Part shown: positions 17,834-27,349 of the stretch, piece by piece
Position numbering within the stretch: the stretch's first letter is position 1
How the letters are laid out: every line of letters starts with the position of its first letter
Assembly (NCBI GenBank): GCA_043758755.1
Contig: JAYVMW010000028.1
Location: 74,024-138,023, forward strand
Source of the DNA: Solimicrobium sp043758755
Lineage (GTDB): Bacteria; Pseudomonadota; Gammaproteobacteria; Burkholderiales; Burkholderiaceae_D
Length of the DNA: 64,000 nucleotides
Direction: 5' to 3'
Translations under genes and position numbers: made by a program
The notes under the pieces: generated by a model
Told to the model about the DNA's origin: nothing
The model's input: only the letters and a program-made list of their open reading frames with translations
The model's database searches: none

Positions 17834-18612
17834 ACGGCACCCCGCGTTTCTGCTGCAAAAGCAAGTTTGACAAAGGCGTTTTCAAAATCGGTTTCCTGGG
17901 TCAGTGCCAGCAGCTCAGGCACACTGCCCTGCGCAGCGGTTGCGCCCTGCGCGACCACCACCACGTGATCGCAAAGTCGCTCCACTTCCTGCATGATGTG
18001 GGTTGAAAAAATGATGCATTTGGCCCCGCCCGGTTCGGAACACAGCCAGCGCAGAAATTCACGCAGGGCACGGGTGGAAAGCACATCCAATCCATTGGTA
18101 GGCTCATCGAGAATAATATTTTTAGGGTCATGTACCAGTGCGCGCGCCAGGGCGGTTTTCATTTTCTCTCCCTGACTGAAGCCTTCGCAGCGCCGGTCAA
18201 TGAAGGCTTCTAATTCCAGCACTTCAGACAGCACATCGACGCGTGCATGGGCCTGCTCACGTGTCATGCCATGCAATACACCGTAATAAACAATATTCTC
18301 GCGTGCGGACAGGCGCGGATACAGGCCGCGCGCATCCGACAGCACGCCCATTTGTGCCTGAGTGGTTTGCCGGCCGGCCTGAACCGCCACACCATCCACC
18401 AGAATCTGCCCACTGTCCTGCTTTAACAGTGCAGCAATCATGCGCAGCGTGGTGGTTTTCCCGGCACCGTTGGCGCCCAGCAGACCGGTTATCTGGCCAT
18501 CTTCGGCACAAAAGCTGACATTCCTGACAGCGTGCACCATTTCCGTCGGCCGCTGCCAGAAGGCGCCGGCCGGACGTTGGAACTGCTTGGATAAATTTTC
18601 TACCCGAATCAT
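17830..18612 (-). CDS. NatA-like ABC exporter ATP-binding subunit
   Basis: The 260-residue ATPase has the Walker A GANGAGKTTTLRM near residue 45, the ABC signature EGFSQGEKMKTALARAL, Walker B IILDEPTNGLD and the switch His (FSTHIMQE). It is the nucleotide-binding partner of the permease encoded immediately downstream. Similarity is to NatA/CcmA-type exporters, including Na+ export and drug efflux. A secreted hydrolase begins ten bases upstream on the same strand, so all three may be cotranscribed. Confidence 0.85.
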   Translation of the reverse strand: MIRVENLSKQFQRPAGAFWQRPTEMVHAVRNVSFCAEDGQITGLLGANGAGKTTTLRMIAALLKQDSGQILVDGVAVQAGRQTTQAQMGVLSDARGLYPRLSARENIVYYGVLHGMTREQAHARVDVLSEVLELEAFIDRRCEGFSQGEKMKTALARALVHDPKNIILDEPTNGLDVLSTRALREFLRWLCSEPGGAKCIIFSTHIMQEVERLCDHVVVVAQGATAAQGSVPELLALTQETDFENAFVKLAFAAETRGAV

Positions 18613-18622
18613 GGCTGAACCT

Positions 18623-20107
18623 TCATGGCTGAACTTCTGACATTACTGCGGGCGCTATCCAGACACTGGGGCGCGGAATCTGTGCCATGCAGGCAGTGTC
18701 GATATCGAGCGCCTGCCGGTCGGTTGGGGCACTGATAAATGCGGTAGCAAGGTCGGTCAGACAGGTCTGCTGCAACATACCGTGCCCGGCGTGCTGCAAA
18801 ACCAGCTGGCGGGCCATGGGGCCGAGCTTCGCAGCAATCTGTTGTGCATGCCAGGCCGGTGTGACCGGATCAATCCCGCCGCTGAGCAGCAATACCGGGG
18901 TTGCGCTGTGTGGTGTGACATAAAATCCGGCAGGCACTGCGCCGCGCGGCCATTGCGCGCACACCTTCAGATACTGGCGAGTTTGCAGTTCGCTGAAATC
19001 ATTACCGGGCGCCGGTTTTTCGCTGCGGGTCAGGTTGTCAAATTCTTCCGAACAGACCGTGGAAAAATGCATGCCCATGGCGACACTTCCAGGATTGGGC
19101 AAGGCGCCGCTGCCGCTCAACGCCAGCAATGGATTAAAGTTGCCCTGCCTGGCCTGTTCGATGGCGTGCGGCAACCCGGCACTGTTGACCGGAGAATACA
19201 GAATGCCGGTTACCCAGTGCAGGACATCGTTTCTGGTCACCAGCGCTTTGATCTGGTTACCCAGGCGCGGATGGGTGAGTGCAGTCTGGCGCGGCAGACT
19301 GTCAAGCAGATCTTTCCAGTCATTGCGCAGATTCGGGTAAGCGTTCTGACAACGCGGATCGGTTGCGCAATCGTTCATCAAACTGGTCAATGCCTGTTGC
19401 ACGTCGCCCCCGTTGAACATCCGATCCGGCTGCACTGCACCATCCAGAATGCTGCGCCGGACGTGTTGCGGATACTGGCGCTGATATTCCAGTGCTGCGC
19501 GGGTTCCGTACGAAATGCCGATCAGATCAATGGTGGAATAATGGAGCGCAGAACGCACCGCGTCCAGATCCTGCATGGCGATGCCGGTGGTATAAAAACG
19601 CAGATCGCCCCAAGGTAATTTCTCCAGCTGGTCGCGGCATTTGAGCATTTGCCGGATGCCATAATCAGCGTCACCGATACCTTCTGTGCCATCATTTTCC
19701 GGACATTCCAGCGGCGCTGACTGTCCGGTACCACGCTGATCCACAAAGACCAGATCATGCCTGCGCTGTAGCTTTTCAAACACGGCCTGAATCCAGCTGG
19801 CGACTTTGATCGCACTTTGTCCTGGTCCGCCGGCCAGCAAAAATATCGGCTCAGGTTCCTTGTTTTTATCCCGCGCCGGTAACACAATGAAATGGATCGC
19901 GATCTGTTTGCCGTGCGGCTGATCAGGGTTCAGGGGACGCTGAATCTGACCGCAACGCACCTGCTGCGCAAATCCTTCCACGCGACAGGAATCAAGATCA
20001 TCCGCGGCCCGAACAGAAGCACCGTGCATGAGCAGAATCAGCACTGCGCAGCGCGATAACCATCCCAGGCCCGGTTTCCGACTCCAGATTGTCGTTGCAA
20101 CTGTCAT
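18623..20107 (-). CDS. Secreted alpha/beta-hydrolase peptidase (tripeptidyl aminopeptidase-like)
   Basis: The 494-residue precursor has an N-terminal hydrophobic stretch (RCAVLILLMHGASVRA) consistent with a signal peptide. The serine hydrolase core is clear: oxyanion loop LAGGPGQSAI, nucleophile GISYGTRAA, acid GGIDPVTPAWHAQQ, and base HAGHGML near residue 446. The arrangement matches the prolyl/tripeptidyl aminopeptidase group with a TAP-like C-terminal domain. It probably trims peptides in the periplasm. It is upstream of natA and downstream of the amidohydrolase on the same strand. Confidence 0.8.
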   Translation of the reverse strand: MTVATTIWSRKPGLGWLSRCAVLILLMHGASVRAADDLDSCRVEGFAQQVRCGQIQRPLNPDQPHGKQIAIHFIVLPARDKNKEPEPIFLLAGGPGQSAIKVASWIQAVFEKLQRRHDLVFVDQRGTGQSAPLECPENDGTEGIGDADYGIRQMLKCRDQLEKLPWGDLRFYTTGIAMQDLDAVRSALHYSTIDLIGISYGTRAALEYQRQYPQHVRRSILDGAVQPDRMFNGGDVQQALTSLMNDCATDPRCQNAYPNLRNDWKDLLDSLPRQTALTHPRLGNQIKALVTRNDVLHWVTGILYSPVNSAGLPHAIEQARQGNFNPLLALSGSGALPNPGSVAMGMHFSTVCSEEFDNLTRSEKPAPGNDFSELQTRQYLKVCAQWPRGAVPAGFYVTPHSATPVLLLSGGIDPVTPAWHAQQIAAKLGPMARQLVLQHAGHGMLQQTCLTDLATAFISAPTDRQALDIDTACMAQIPRPSVWIAPAVMSEVQP

Positions 20108-20159
20108 TGCGGTCTCTCGGGTGGCATTGGAAAATTGAATTCTAACCCAAGGCGCTGCT

Positions 20160-21452
20160 TTACTTTTGTTCCTTGAACACTTCCCCGCCCTTCATCACAA
20201 AATCCACCGAACGCAGCAATTTCACATCGGTCAACGGATTTCCTTTTACCGCGATCAGATCGCCATAGCGACCCACTTCAATGGCGCCCACGTCAGAGGT
20301 TCGCCCTAACGCCTGTGCTGCATTGACCGTGGCCGCCTGAATCGCCTGCAGCGGTGTCATGCCCCACTCCACCATGGTGGCGAACTGCATGGCGTTATTG
20401 CCATTGGGGTAAATTCCGCCGTCGGTACCGAATATCATTTTCACCCCGGCGTTGAGCGCATTGCGGAAATTCTGCCTCTGCTTCAAACCGATAGCACGTT
20501 CTTTATTCAGCGATTCTGCAAACACGCCATTCTTCTCACCTTCGGCCAGAATGTAATCGTCGTTATAGATATCCATGGAAAACCAGGTGCCATGCTTTTT
20601 GGCCAGCGCATACGCTTCATCATCGGCCAGACTGGCATGTTCAATGGTGTCAGCCCCTGCCCGAATCGCATCCTTGATTCCGGCCGCGCCATGGGCATGC
20701 ACTGCAACCTTCATGTCCAGCATGTGCGCTTCCTCAACGAGGGCCTGCATTTCAGTCAGCGAGTACTGTTGCCCGCTGACCGAATCGGTTTTTGAAAACA
20801 CACCGCCAGTGGCACAGAATTTGATCACTTCCGCGCCATACTTCCTTAATTTCCGCACCGTCGCGCGGATTGCATCCGGACTGTCGGCAATGCCGATATT
20901 GGGAACGGTGATCGAAGGCGGAAAGTCGGAGGTATCGCAGTGTCCGCCGGTAGCGCCTATCATGTACGTGGCAGGAACGATGCGCGGACCGGGAATCTGA
21001 TGCTCTTCGATACCCTGCTTGATGGCGACGTCATCAAAATTATTTGATCCGACATTGCGCACTGTAGTAAAGCCGGCGGCCAGTGTCTTGGCGGCATTGG
21101 CAACACCTACCACGGTCCAGAAATTATCGGTGAATTCATAATTGCGATAGCCGCTGTATTTCGGGTCGCTCGTCAGATGCACATGCATGTCGATCAAACC
21201 TGGCAGCAAGGTCATGCCGGGCAGGTCGACGCGGCGTGCGCCTGTCGGTATTGCCGCGCCCTGTTTGTCGATGCTGGCGATACGACCATCGCGTATCGTG
21301 ACTTGCGGATGATCGATAATCTTGCCGGTGACGACATCAAGCATTTTTTCAGCGCTGACCACCACCACGGTCGGCTCGGCAGCAGTGGCAACAGACAGTG
21401 CGAATACCAGCGCAGCAATCAGTATTGTGCCCGCGGAATTGATTACCTTCAT
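20160..21452 (-). CDS. Secreted metal-dependent amidohydrolase
   Basis: The 430-residue protein starts with a signal peptide (AGTILIAALVFALSVATAAE). It has the metal ligand pair LIDMHVHLTSDP, a probable carbamylated lysine in AEVIKFCATGG, ligand histidines VHAHGAAG and TIEHASLADDE, and catalytic Asp in FGTDGGIYPNG. This matches the imidazolonepropionase-like or Xaa-Pro dipeptidase-like branch, which often hydrolyses peptides or amides. AGGAGA precedes the ATG. Together with the upstream and downstream genes it suggests periplasmic peptide processing; the substrate is unknown. Confidence 0.82.
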   Translation of the reverse strand: MKVINSAGTILIAALVFALSVATAAEPTVVVVSAEKMLDVVTGKIIDHPQVTIRDGRIASIDKQGAAIPTGARRVDLPGMTLLPGLIDMHVHLTSDPKYSGYRNYEFTDNFWTVVGVANAAKTLAAGFTTVRNVGSNNFDDVAIKQGIEEHQIPGPRIVPATYMIGATGGHCDTSDFPPSITVPNIGIADSPDAIRATVRKLRKYGAEVIKFCATGGVFSKTDSVSGQQYSLTEMQALVEEAHMLDMKVAVHAHGAAGIKDAIRAGADTIEHASLADDEAYALAKKHGTWFSMDIYNDDYILAEGEKNGVFAESLNKERAIGLKQRQNFRNALNAGVKMIFGTDGGIYPNGNNAMQFATMVEWGMTPLQAIQAATVNAAQALGRTSDVGAIEVGRYGDLIAVKGNPLTDVKLLRSVDFVMKGGEVFKEQK

Positions 21453-21483
21453 TCATTTCTCCTTTAGATTTTTATAAAAATGC

Positions 21484-22602
21484 TTACGTCACTGCATCGA
21501 CCCATCCCAGCAGTTTTTTAATCGGTGCCGGCAATGGCGCGGCCTGAATTTTATCCAGCGGGCTCCAGAAATAGCGGATTTCTGAAACCATTTCCGCTCT
21601 GGTTTTCAGCGTGCACAGGTAAGCACTGATCTCCAGTTTGAAATGGGTAAAACCGTGGTTGAATTGTTCCAGTGCCAGCACTGCATCAAGTTCGCCATAG
21701 GCCTGTGCTGCCTGCTGTATCTGTGCAGCCACCTGTTCAGGCGTCATGGCCTGATCGGCATCCAGTTCCGGCAAAGAATACAGGCCGCCCCAGATACCGA
21801 TTTCCGGACGCTTTTCCAGCAGAATCTGGCGCGACGCATCAACCAGCACAAGCATGCGCACCTGCCTGGTAGGAATCGATTTTTTGGGCTTTCTGGCGGG
21901 CAGTTCGGATACCCGGTCGGTGGCCAGTGCCACGCAGCTTTTTTGCAGCGGACAATCCTGGCAGCGCGGTCTGGTTCTGGTGCACAGGGTCGCACCCAGA
22001 TCCATCAGACCCTGGGTATACGACTGGATTGCATCCGCGTCTTGCGGCATCAGGGCCTGAGCGCGCAGCCACAAATCCTGTTCCACCGCCTTGCTGGCCG
22101 GATAGCCTTCAATGCCAAAGACCCGTGTAAATACCCGCTTCACATTGCCATCCAGAATGGCAGCTCGGGCGCCATAAGAAAAGGCAGCAATGGCAGCAGC
22201 CGTGGAGCGGCCGATACCCGGAAGGTCGGCCAGCAATTCAGGACGGGATGGAAAATTTCCGTCGTATTCGAACACCACGCGCCTGGCACACGCATGCAGA
22301 TTGCGCGCACGCGTGTAATAGCCCAAGCCACTCCAGTGCGCCATGACCTGCTCGCTGCTGGCGTTGGCCAGACTGTGCACATCCGGAAAACTGGTCAGAA
22401 ATTTTTGGTAGTAAGGAATGACTGCGGCAACCTGAGTCTGCTGCAGCATGATTTCTGACAACCAGACCCGGTAGGCATCCCGGCTTTGCTGCCACGGCAG
22501 ATTGTGTCTGCCATGCTGCTTTTGCCAGTGTATGACGGCCTGCGAAAAACCCGGGTCGGTGTATTTGTTGTCGCTATTGTCTGGATACGCTAATTGCTTC
22601 AA
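21484..22602 (-). CDS. mutY: Adenine DNA glycosylase MutY
   Basis: The 372-residue enzyme removes adenine opposite 8-oxoguanine. The helix-hairpin-helix core is visible: WLSEIMLQQTQVAAVIPYY (catalytic Glu), DLPGIGRSTAAAI (hairpin) and ILDGNVKRV (catalytic Asp). Four cysteines in CTRTRPRCQDCPLQKSC bind the 4Fe-4S cluster. The C-terminal Nudix-like domain (residues about 235-360) recognises the oxidised base. The start is a TTG overlapping the dynamin-gene stop by four bases; no better ATG exists upstream. mutM lies two genes away, so both arms of the GO repair system are in this cluster. Confidence 0.95.
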   Translation of the reverse strand: MKQLAYPDNSDNKYTDPGFSQAVIHWQKQHGRHNLPWQQSRDAYRVWLSEIMLQQTQVAAVIPYYQKFLTSFPDVHSLANASSEQVMAHWSGLGYYTRARNLHACARRVVFEYDGNFPSRPELLADLPGIGRSTAAAIAAFSYGARAAILDGNVKRVFTRVFGIEGYPASKAVEQDLWLRAQALMPQDADAIQSYTQGLMDLGATLCTRTRPRCQDCPLQKSCVALATDRVSELPARKPKKSIPTRQVRMLVLVDASRQILLEKRPEIGIWGGLYSLPELDADQAMTPEQVAAQIQQAAQAYGELDAVLALEQFNHGFTHFKLEISAYLCTLKTRAEMVSEIRYFWSPLDKIQAAPLPAPIKKLLGWVDAVT

Positions 22603-24536
22603 GCCGCCACCGGTATATTTCCCAATTTGCCGGACAGTGCGCCCATGATTTCCGCTTCGAGTTCGGCCAGACCGTTTTTCAGGCCCTCAATATCGGACTG
22701 CATCACTTCAAACGACATGATCTTGTCTTCCAGCGTATCGGTTGCCATATTGATGCGCTGTATCGATTGCATCCGGTTTCTGAGTTGCAGTTTGTGTTCC
22801 TGAATCTGTGCTTCGAGCGGCGCCATGATGGCCTTTTGCCAGGATTCGACGTCACGGTTGGCACTTAAAAAACACTGTTTGACGCGATTCGCGATCGAAT
22901 CGAAGAACTTCTGCATCAGCGCGACCTGTGATGTGGTCAGGAGCGTCACGACACCAAACTGTTTCTGAAATACCGCCTCAACCGAATCCAGCTCGGCGCG
23001 ATATTTATCGAGCGAAAACGGCATGGGCGTGTTCAGCGTCAGGCCATGTTCGGTAGAGAATTTTTTGTACATGATGCTCATCATTTCAAAAATCTCATTG
23101 GTCTTATGACTCGACATATTCAGGTTGCGTTTGGTGCGATTAAAGAAATCATGCACTGCGCCCTTCATGCCGGCAGAGAAGGTGCTGGTTTCCATGGCAA
23201 CACGGGTTCTTCTGACCTCTTCCTTGAGCATATCCATACCCAGATTGGTAAATACTTCGGTCGACAAACGGGTGAATACGGAACGCGTACCCTGCAGTTT
23301 CATGATGCTTTGATCAAACTCCTGCTTTTCAAGCTCAACACGCTTCATCATGTGTTCGATGACTTTTTTATTCTTGCCGCGCAATCCTTTCAATTCGGCC
23401 ATTTGCTCAAACACACCGCGATGGCGTGCGCCCAGCAACGAATGCTGAACCTGCAGCAAGCTCTGAATATCCTTGTTTAACTGGGAACGGATGATTTCCT
23501 GCTTGGACGGAATGAGCTCGTCCGACAGGGCTCGTTCCAGTTTCGGCAAGCGACTTTTTGCCAGCAGCGGCGCGTCGCTGTGAATTTTGGCGACCAGCCC
23601 TTTTTGTGCCGATACCGGGAAAATCTGATTTTCATTGAGTGACAGCAAATGGGCTGCAGAAGTAATCTGAGAGTTGATCTGCGCTTCAACTTCAGCCTCT
23701 GAGCGCAGCTCGTCCCACATGCTGTCAATTTTATTCAGAATCACCATGCGGCCCGGACCAGCACCGATATGATTGCGCCAGACATCGATATCACTCTTGG
23801 TTACGCCGGTGTCGGCAGCCAGAATAAACAGCACGGCATGCGCATTGGGAATCAGATTGAGCGTGAGTTCAGGTTCGGTACCGATGGCATTCAGACCCGG
23901 CGTATCGACAATAATCAAGCCGTCTTTCAACAGTGGATGCGGGAAGTTGATAATGGCATGGCGCCACATGGAGACTTCAACCATGCCGTCTTCATCCAGT
24001 TCAAGTGCTGCATCCGGATCATCTTCATCGAACAGACCATACGATTTCGCTACTGCAACCGGCACCTTTTTGGTCATGCTGACCTGCTTGAATGCTTCCA
24101 GCATGCCGTCAGCGGACTGAATATCGAGCGGCAAAACCGACCATACCTGATTTTGTGACTTGAATTCACTGGTGGTTTGCGATTCGGCCCGGGTTTCGAT
24201 CGGCAGCAGCCGTATGCTGGGCGGGAAGGTTTCGTCATACAGCAGCTCGGTCGGGCACATCGTGGTACGACCTGCTGAGGATGGCAATATACGCTGGCCA
24301 TAGTCTGCAAAAAATATTGCATTGATCAGCTCGGATTTGCCTCGGGAAAATTCGGCGACAAAGGCGATGGTCAATTTATCGTCGGTTAATTTCTCCAGCA
24401 AATGCGTGATGCGCTGCTCGGTAACGGCGTCGGTGGTATTGGCAGCACGGGTCCAGGCACGATAACGATGCAAGGAGTTGATTACGCCGCTGCGCCATTC
24501 GCTGTATTGTTGAAATTTTTTAATGAGATTACTCAT
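22599..24536 (-). CDS. Dynamin-family GTPase
   Basis: The 645-residue protein has an N-terminal G domain: P-loop FVAEFSRGKSELINAI near residue 55, switch GRTTMCPTE, IIVDTPGLNAIGTE, and VILNKIDSMWDE. The remaining 350 residues are helical and charged (RGKNKKVIEHMMKRVELEKQEFDQ), resembling the stalk or coiled coil of bacterial dynamin-like proteins, with a hydrophobic-poor C-terminus. Bacterial dynamins remodel or protect membranes; a role in DNA repair is not implied by the family. I chose the ATG 24536 (MSNLIKK) preceded by AGAGGG. A TTG 14 codons earlier is less likely. It overlaps mutY by four bases. Confidence 0.85.
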   Translation of the reverse strand: MSNLIKKFQQYSEWRSGVINSLHRYRAWTRAANTTDAVTEQRITHLLEKLTDDKLTIAFVAEFSRGKSELINAIFFADYGQRILPSSAGRTTMCPTELLYDETFPPSIRLLPIETRAESQTTSEFKSQNQVWSVLPLDIQSADGMLEAFKQVSMTKKVPVAVAKSYGLFDEDDPDAALELDEDGMVEVSMWRHAIINFPHPLLKDGLIIVDTPGLNAIGTEPELTLNLIPNAHAVLFILAADTGVTKSDIDVWRNHIGAGPGRMVILNKIDSMWDELRSEAEVEAQINSQITSAAHLLSLNENQIFPVSAQKGLVAKIHSDAPLLAKSRLPKLERALSDELIPSKQEIIRSQLNKDIQSLLQVQHSLLGARHRGVFEQMAELKGLRGKNKKVIEHMMKRVELEKQEFDQSIMKLQGTRSVFTRLSTEVFTNLGMDMLKEEVRRTRVAMETSTFSAGMKGAVHDFFNRTKRNLNMSSHKTNEIFEMMSIMYKKFSTEHGLTLNTPMPFSLDKYRAELDSVEAVFQKQFGVVTLLTTSQVALMQKFFDSIANRVKQCFLSANRDVESWQKAIMAPLEAQIQEHKLQLRNRMQSIQRINMATDTLEDKIMSFEVMQSDIEGLKNGLAELEAEIMGALSGKLGNIPVAA

Positions 24537-24616
24537 AATTCCCTCTGATATATTGCTTTTCTGAAAACTTATTTCCAATGCGTTTCCAGTCTTTTTTTAA
24601 AGGCACTTGGCCAAAT

Positions 24617-25438
24617 TCATTTTTGGCATTTTACACAGTAAAAAGTGGAACGTTGCCCCTGTTTAACTTGTTGAATCAAGCTCTTACATTTCCTGCATGG
24701 CAAACCGGTGCGGTCATAGACGAAGTAATTTTGCTGAAAATAGCCGGAATCACCGTTTACTTTAATGAAATCTTTTAAACTGCTGCCGCCTTTTATTATT
24801 GCTTCGGCAAGTATTTTTTTGATCGCTGCCGCCAGTTTTTTGTAACGCGCCAGACTGATCTCGCCAGCCGGGGTGGTTGGGCTGATACCAGAAAGAAACA
24901 GGCTTTCTGAAGCATAGATGTTTCCTACACCAACTACAACATCGCCAGCCAATAACATTTGCTTTATGGTAATTTTACGATGCCTTGTCCCGTTATATAA
25001 CACTGCGCCATCAAAATGATCAGATAACGGCTCCATTCCCAGCTTTTGCAGCAATGGGTGTTGTTCTATTACACCATCCTGAAGGTCATGCCACAGAACG
25101 GCACCGAACCGGCGCGGGTCGGTCAGTCTCAGCAGCTGCTGTCCAAGAATAATATCGACGTGGTCATGCAACTGAGCTGGCGTGTTGGCTGGCAGTACCC
25201 GGATATGGCCGGACATACCCAAATGCACAATTAACGTGCCATTTTTGAAATGCACTAACAGGTATTTGCCGCGTCGCCCGGTATTCTGAACAGTCTGCCC
25301 CACCACTTTTTGAGCCAGATTTTCTGGAAAAGGCCAGCGCAACCCGGACCGGCGCAGCACCAGCCCAGTGACATTCTGACCAATTAAATATGGACTAACC
25401 CCTAAACGGGTGACTTCAACTTCGGGTAATTCGGGCAT
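24617..25438 (-). CDS. mutM: Formamidopyrimidine-DNA glycosylase
   Basis: The 273-residue enzyme excises 8-oxoguanine and ring-opened purines. It starts MPELPEVEV, so the catalytic Pro2 and Glu3 are intact. Lys of GRRGKYLLV contacts DNA. The helix-turn-helix part contains VGVGNIYASESLFLSGISP. A C-terminal zinc finger is formed by CRKC and CVKC, with GQRSTFYC between. It is 38 bases beyond the 5' end of the adjacent ORF region and divergent from the TPR lipoprotein gene. Confidence 0.96.
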   Translation of the reverse strand: MPELPEVEVTRLGVSPYLIGQNVTGLVLRRSGLRWPFPENLAQKVVGQTVQNTGRRGKYLLVHFKNGTLIVHLGMSGHIRVLPANTPAQLHDHVDIILGQQLLRLTDPRRFGAVLWHDLQDGVIEQHPLLQKLGMEPLSDHFDGAVLYNGTRHRKITIKQMLLAGDVVVGVGNIYASESLFLSGISPTTPAGEISLARYKKLAAAIKKILAEAIIKGGSSLKDFIKVNGDSGYFQQNYFVYDRTGLPCRKCKSLIQQVKQGQRSTFYCVKCQK

Positions 25439-25455
25439 AATTCGATTTATTCACG

Positions 25456-25484
25456 TTGTAGGGGTAATACAAAATTCGTAGCAT
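25456..25484 (+). promoter_or_regulatory. Candidate promoter for the TPR lipoprotein gene
   Basis: TTGTAG at 25456-25461, a 17-base spacer and TAGCAT at 25479-25484 give a moderate sigma-70 match, about 50 bases before the TTG start at 25535. Confidence 0.3.
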
Positions 25485-25534
25485 AATTATTTCCTCCCGT
25501 TACGTTTAACAGCCTTGCGCACAGGATTCATCTC

Positions 25535-27322
25535 TTGAAAATTTCTTATTTCATCGTTCCACTGACTTTCTCCATCAGCATCTTAACTGGATGTACCAGT
25601 CTTACGCCACCTTCTGATCAAACAGCAAGCCAGGCTGCGGCACCTGAACTGGAGTCGGCAAATGCAGAACACCCGACAGCAACGCCCTATAAAGAGAAGT
25701 TGCCAAATGTTGAATTAAGCGAAGAAATATTTTTCAAAGTGATCACAGCTGAAATCGCCTTTCAGCGCGGCGACTTTCCGGCAGCATTTGCAACCACCAT
25801 CGCCGTAGCGCAACAGACCCGTGATCCGCGCCTGTCGAAACGCGCGCTGGAAATGGCGCTTATATCCAAACAACCCAACCAGGCCTTTTATGCTGCGCGC
25901 CAGTGGTATGAATATGCGCCGGATTCCGAGGAAGCCCTGCAATATTATCTGGGCTTTCTCAGCCTGAATAACAACTGGTCTGAAGTGAAGTCGCTGCTGG
26001 CAACCCATCTGGAAAGTGCCGCGCCCAGGGAACGCGGCTACCTCATCCTGCAAGCCCAGCGGCTGGTAATGCGCGGCCCCAACAAGGAAGCAGCATTCAA
26101 TCTTCTGGAAGATTTATACAAACCGTACCCGGAATATCTGGAAACCCATCTGGCTCTGGCACAGGCCGCTTATGCAAGCAAAAATAGCATACGCGCCATG
26201 GTTGAAGCGAAAGCAGCGCTCGCGATCAAGCCTGATTCTCAAATTGCCGTGTTGACCGAGGCGCAGGTAAGTCCATCTCCTGAAGAGGCGCTTGCCGTGC
26301 TGACAAATTTTCTGTCCAGTAATCCCGATGCTGCCGATGTACGTCGCGCTTACGCCGACATGCTAATTGAGCAAAAGCAATTTGAACCGGCGCGCAGTCA
26401 GTTCGAGCTCCTGCAAAAAAGCAAGCCCAATGATCCGGGGATTTTGTACACGCTGGGCGTACTGTCCCTGCAGCTCAATGATATTCCCACTGCCGAAGCC
26501 AATCTGAAAGCCTTTGTCCGCGCGCTGGAAAATTCGGCTGAAACCAGAGATCCAACCACAGCCTATCTGTATCTGTCCCAGATTGCCGATGACAAAAAAG
26601 ATGGCGTAGCCGCGCTCGACTGGCTGAGCAAAATTCAATCCTATGATGGCAAGAATGCCGCTTTTTTCAATGCCCAGCTGCGACGCGCCATTTTGATATC
26701 AAAATATGAGTCACTCGATTCCGCGCGCGAATTTTTGCATCAGCTAAAGGCCAGTCCAGAGGAGCAGATTCAGATCACCCAGCTTGATGCTGAACTGTTG
26801 CGCAATGCCGGTCAGGAAAAAGAAGCGCTGGAATTGCTGCAGAATGCCCTCGTGACGCACCCGGACAATGCCGAACTGCTGTATGACTATGCCATGCTGG
26901 CAGAGAAATTTGATCGCGTTGACGACATGGAAAAGGCTCTGCGCCGTGTCATCGAAATCAATCCGGCCAATCAGCAGGCTTACAATGCGCTGGGTTACTC
27001 TTTCGCCGATCGCAATATTCGCCTGCAGGAAGCACGCACGCTGCTGGAAAAAGCACTCTCACTGGCTCCTGACGATGCGTTCATTATGGACAGCATGGGG
27101 TGGCTGGAATTCCGCGAAAACAAGAATGCCGAGTCCCTGGCTCATCTGCAGAAAGCTTATGCGCTGCGTCCCGATGTGGAAATTGCGGTACATGTCGGCG
27201 AAGTTTTATGGGCCATGGGCGAACAGCAGAAAGCTATCGCAGTCTGGAAAGAAGCCAAAAGCAAAGATCCCAAAAATGCAGCTCTCAAGAGCACCCTGGA
27301 ACGACTTAAGGTCAATCTTTAA
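25535..27322 (+). CDS. TPR-repeat outer-membrane lipoprotein
   Basis: The 595-residue precursor starts at a TTG with AGGA at 25523-25526. That start is supported because it gives a complete lipoprotein signal peptide ending ILTGC (Cys20). The rest is a long run of helical tetratricopeptide repeats; the clearest are near residues 440-560 (PANQQAYNALGYSFADRN, LAPDDAFIMDSMGWLEF). The lack of aspartate after the Cys suggests outer-membrane sorting. The next gene, lolB, is the receptor that inserts such lipoproteins. TPR proteins act as scaffolds, but no partner is apparent here. Confidence 0.85.
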   Translation: MKISYFIVPLTFSISILTGCTSLTPPSDQTASQAAAPELESANAEHPTATPYKEKLPNVELSEEIFFKVITAEIAFQRGDFPAAFATTIAVAQQTRDPRLSKRALEMALISKQPNQAFYAARQWYEYAPDSEEALQYYLGFLSLNNNWSEVKSLLATHLESAAPRERGYLILQAQRLVMRGPNKEAAFNLLEDLYKPYPEYLETHLALAQAAYASKNSIRAMVEAKAALAIKPDSQIAVLTEAQVSPSPEEALAVLTNFLSSNPDAADVRRAYADMLIEQKQFEPARSQFELLQKSKPNDPGILYTLGVLSLQLNDIPTAEANLKAFVRALENSAETRDPTTAYLYLSQIADDKKDGVAALDWLSKIQSYDGKNAAFFNAQLRRAILISKYESLDSAREFLHQLKASPEEQIQITQLDAELLRNAGQEKEALELLQNALVTHPDNAELLYDYAMLAEKFDRVDDMEKALRRVIEINPANQQAYNALGYSFADRNIRLQEARTLLEKALSLAPDDAFIMDSMGWLEFRENKNAESLAHLQKAYALRPDVEIAVHVGEVLWAMGEQQKAIAVWKEAKSKDPKNAALKSTLERLKVNL

Positions 27323-27349
27323 TCCTTCGTCGACGGGCCTCTTTCAACT

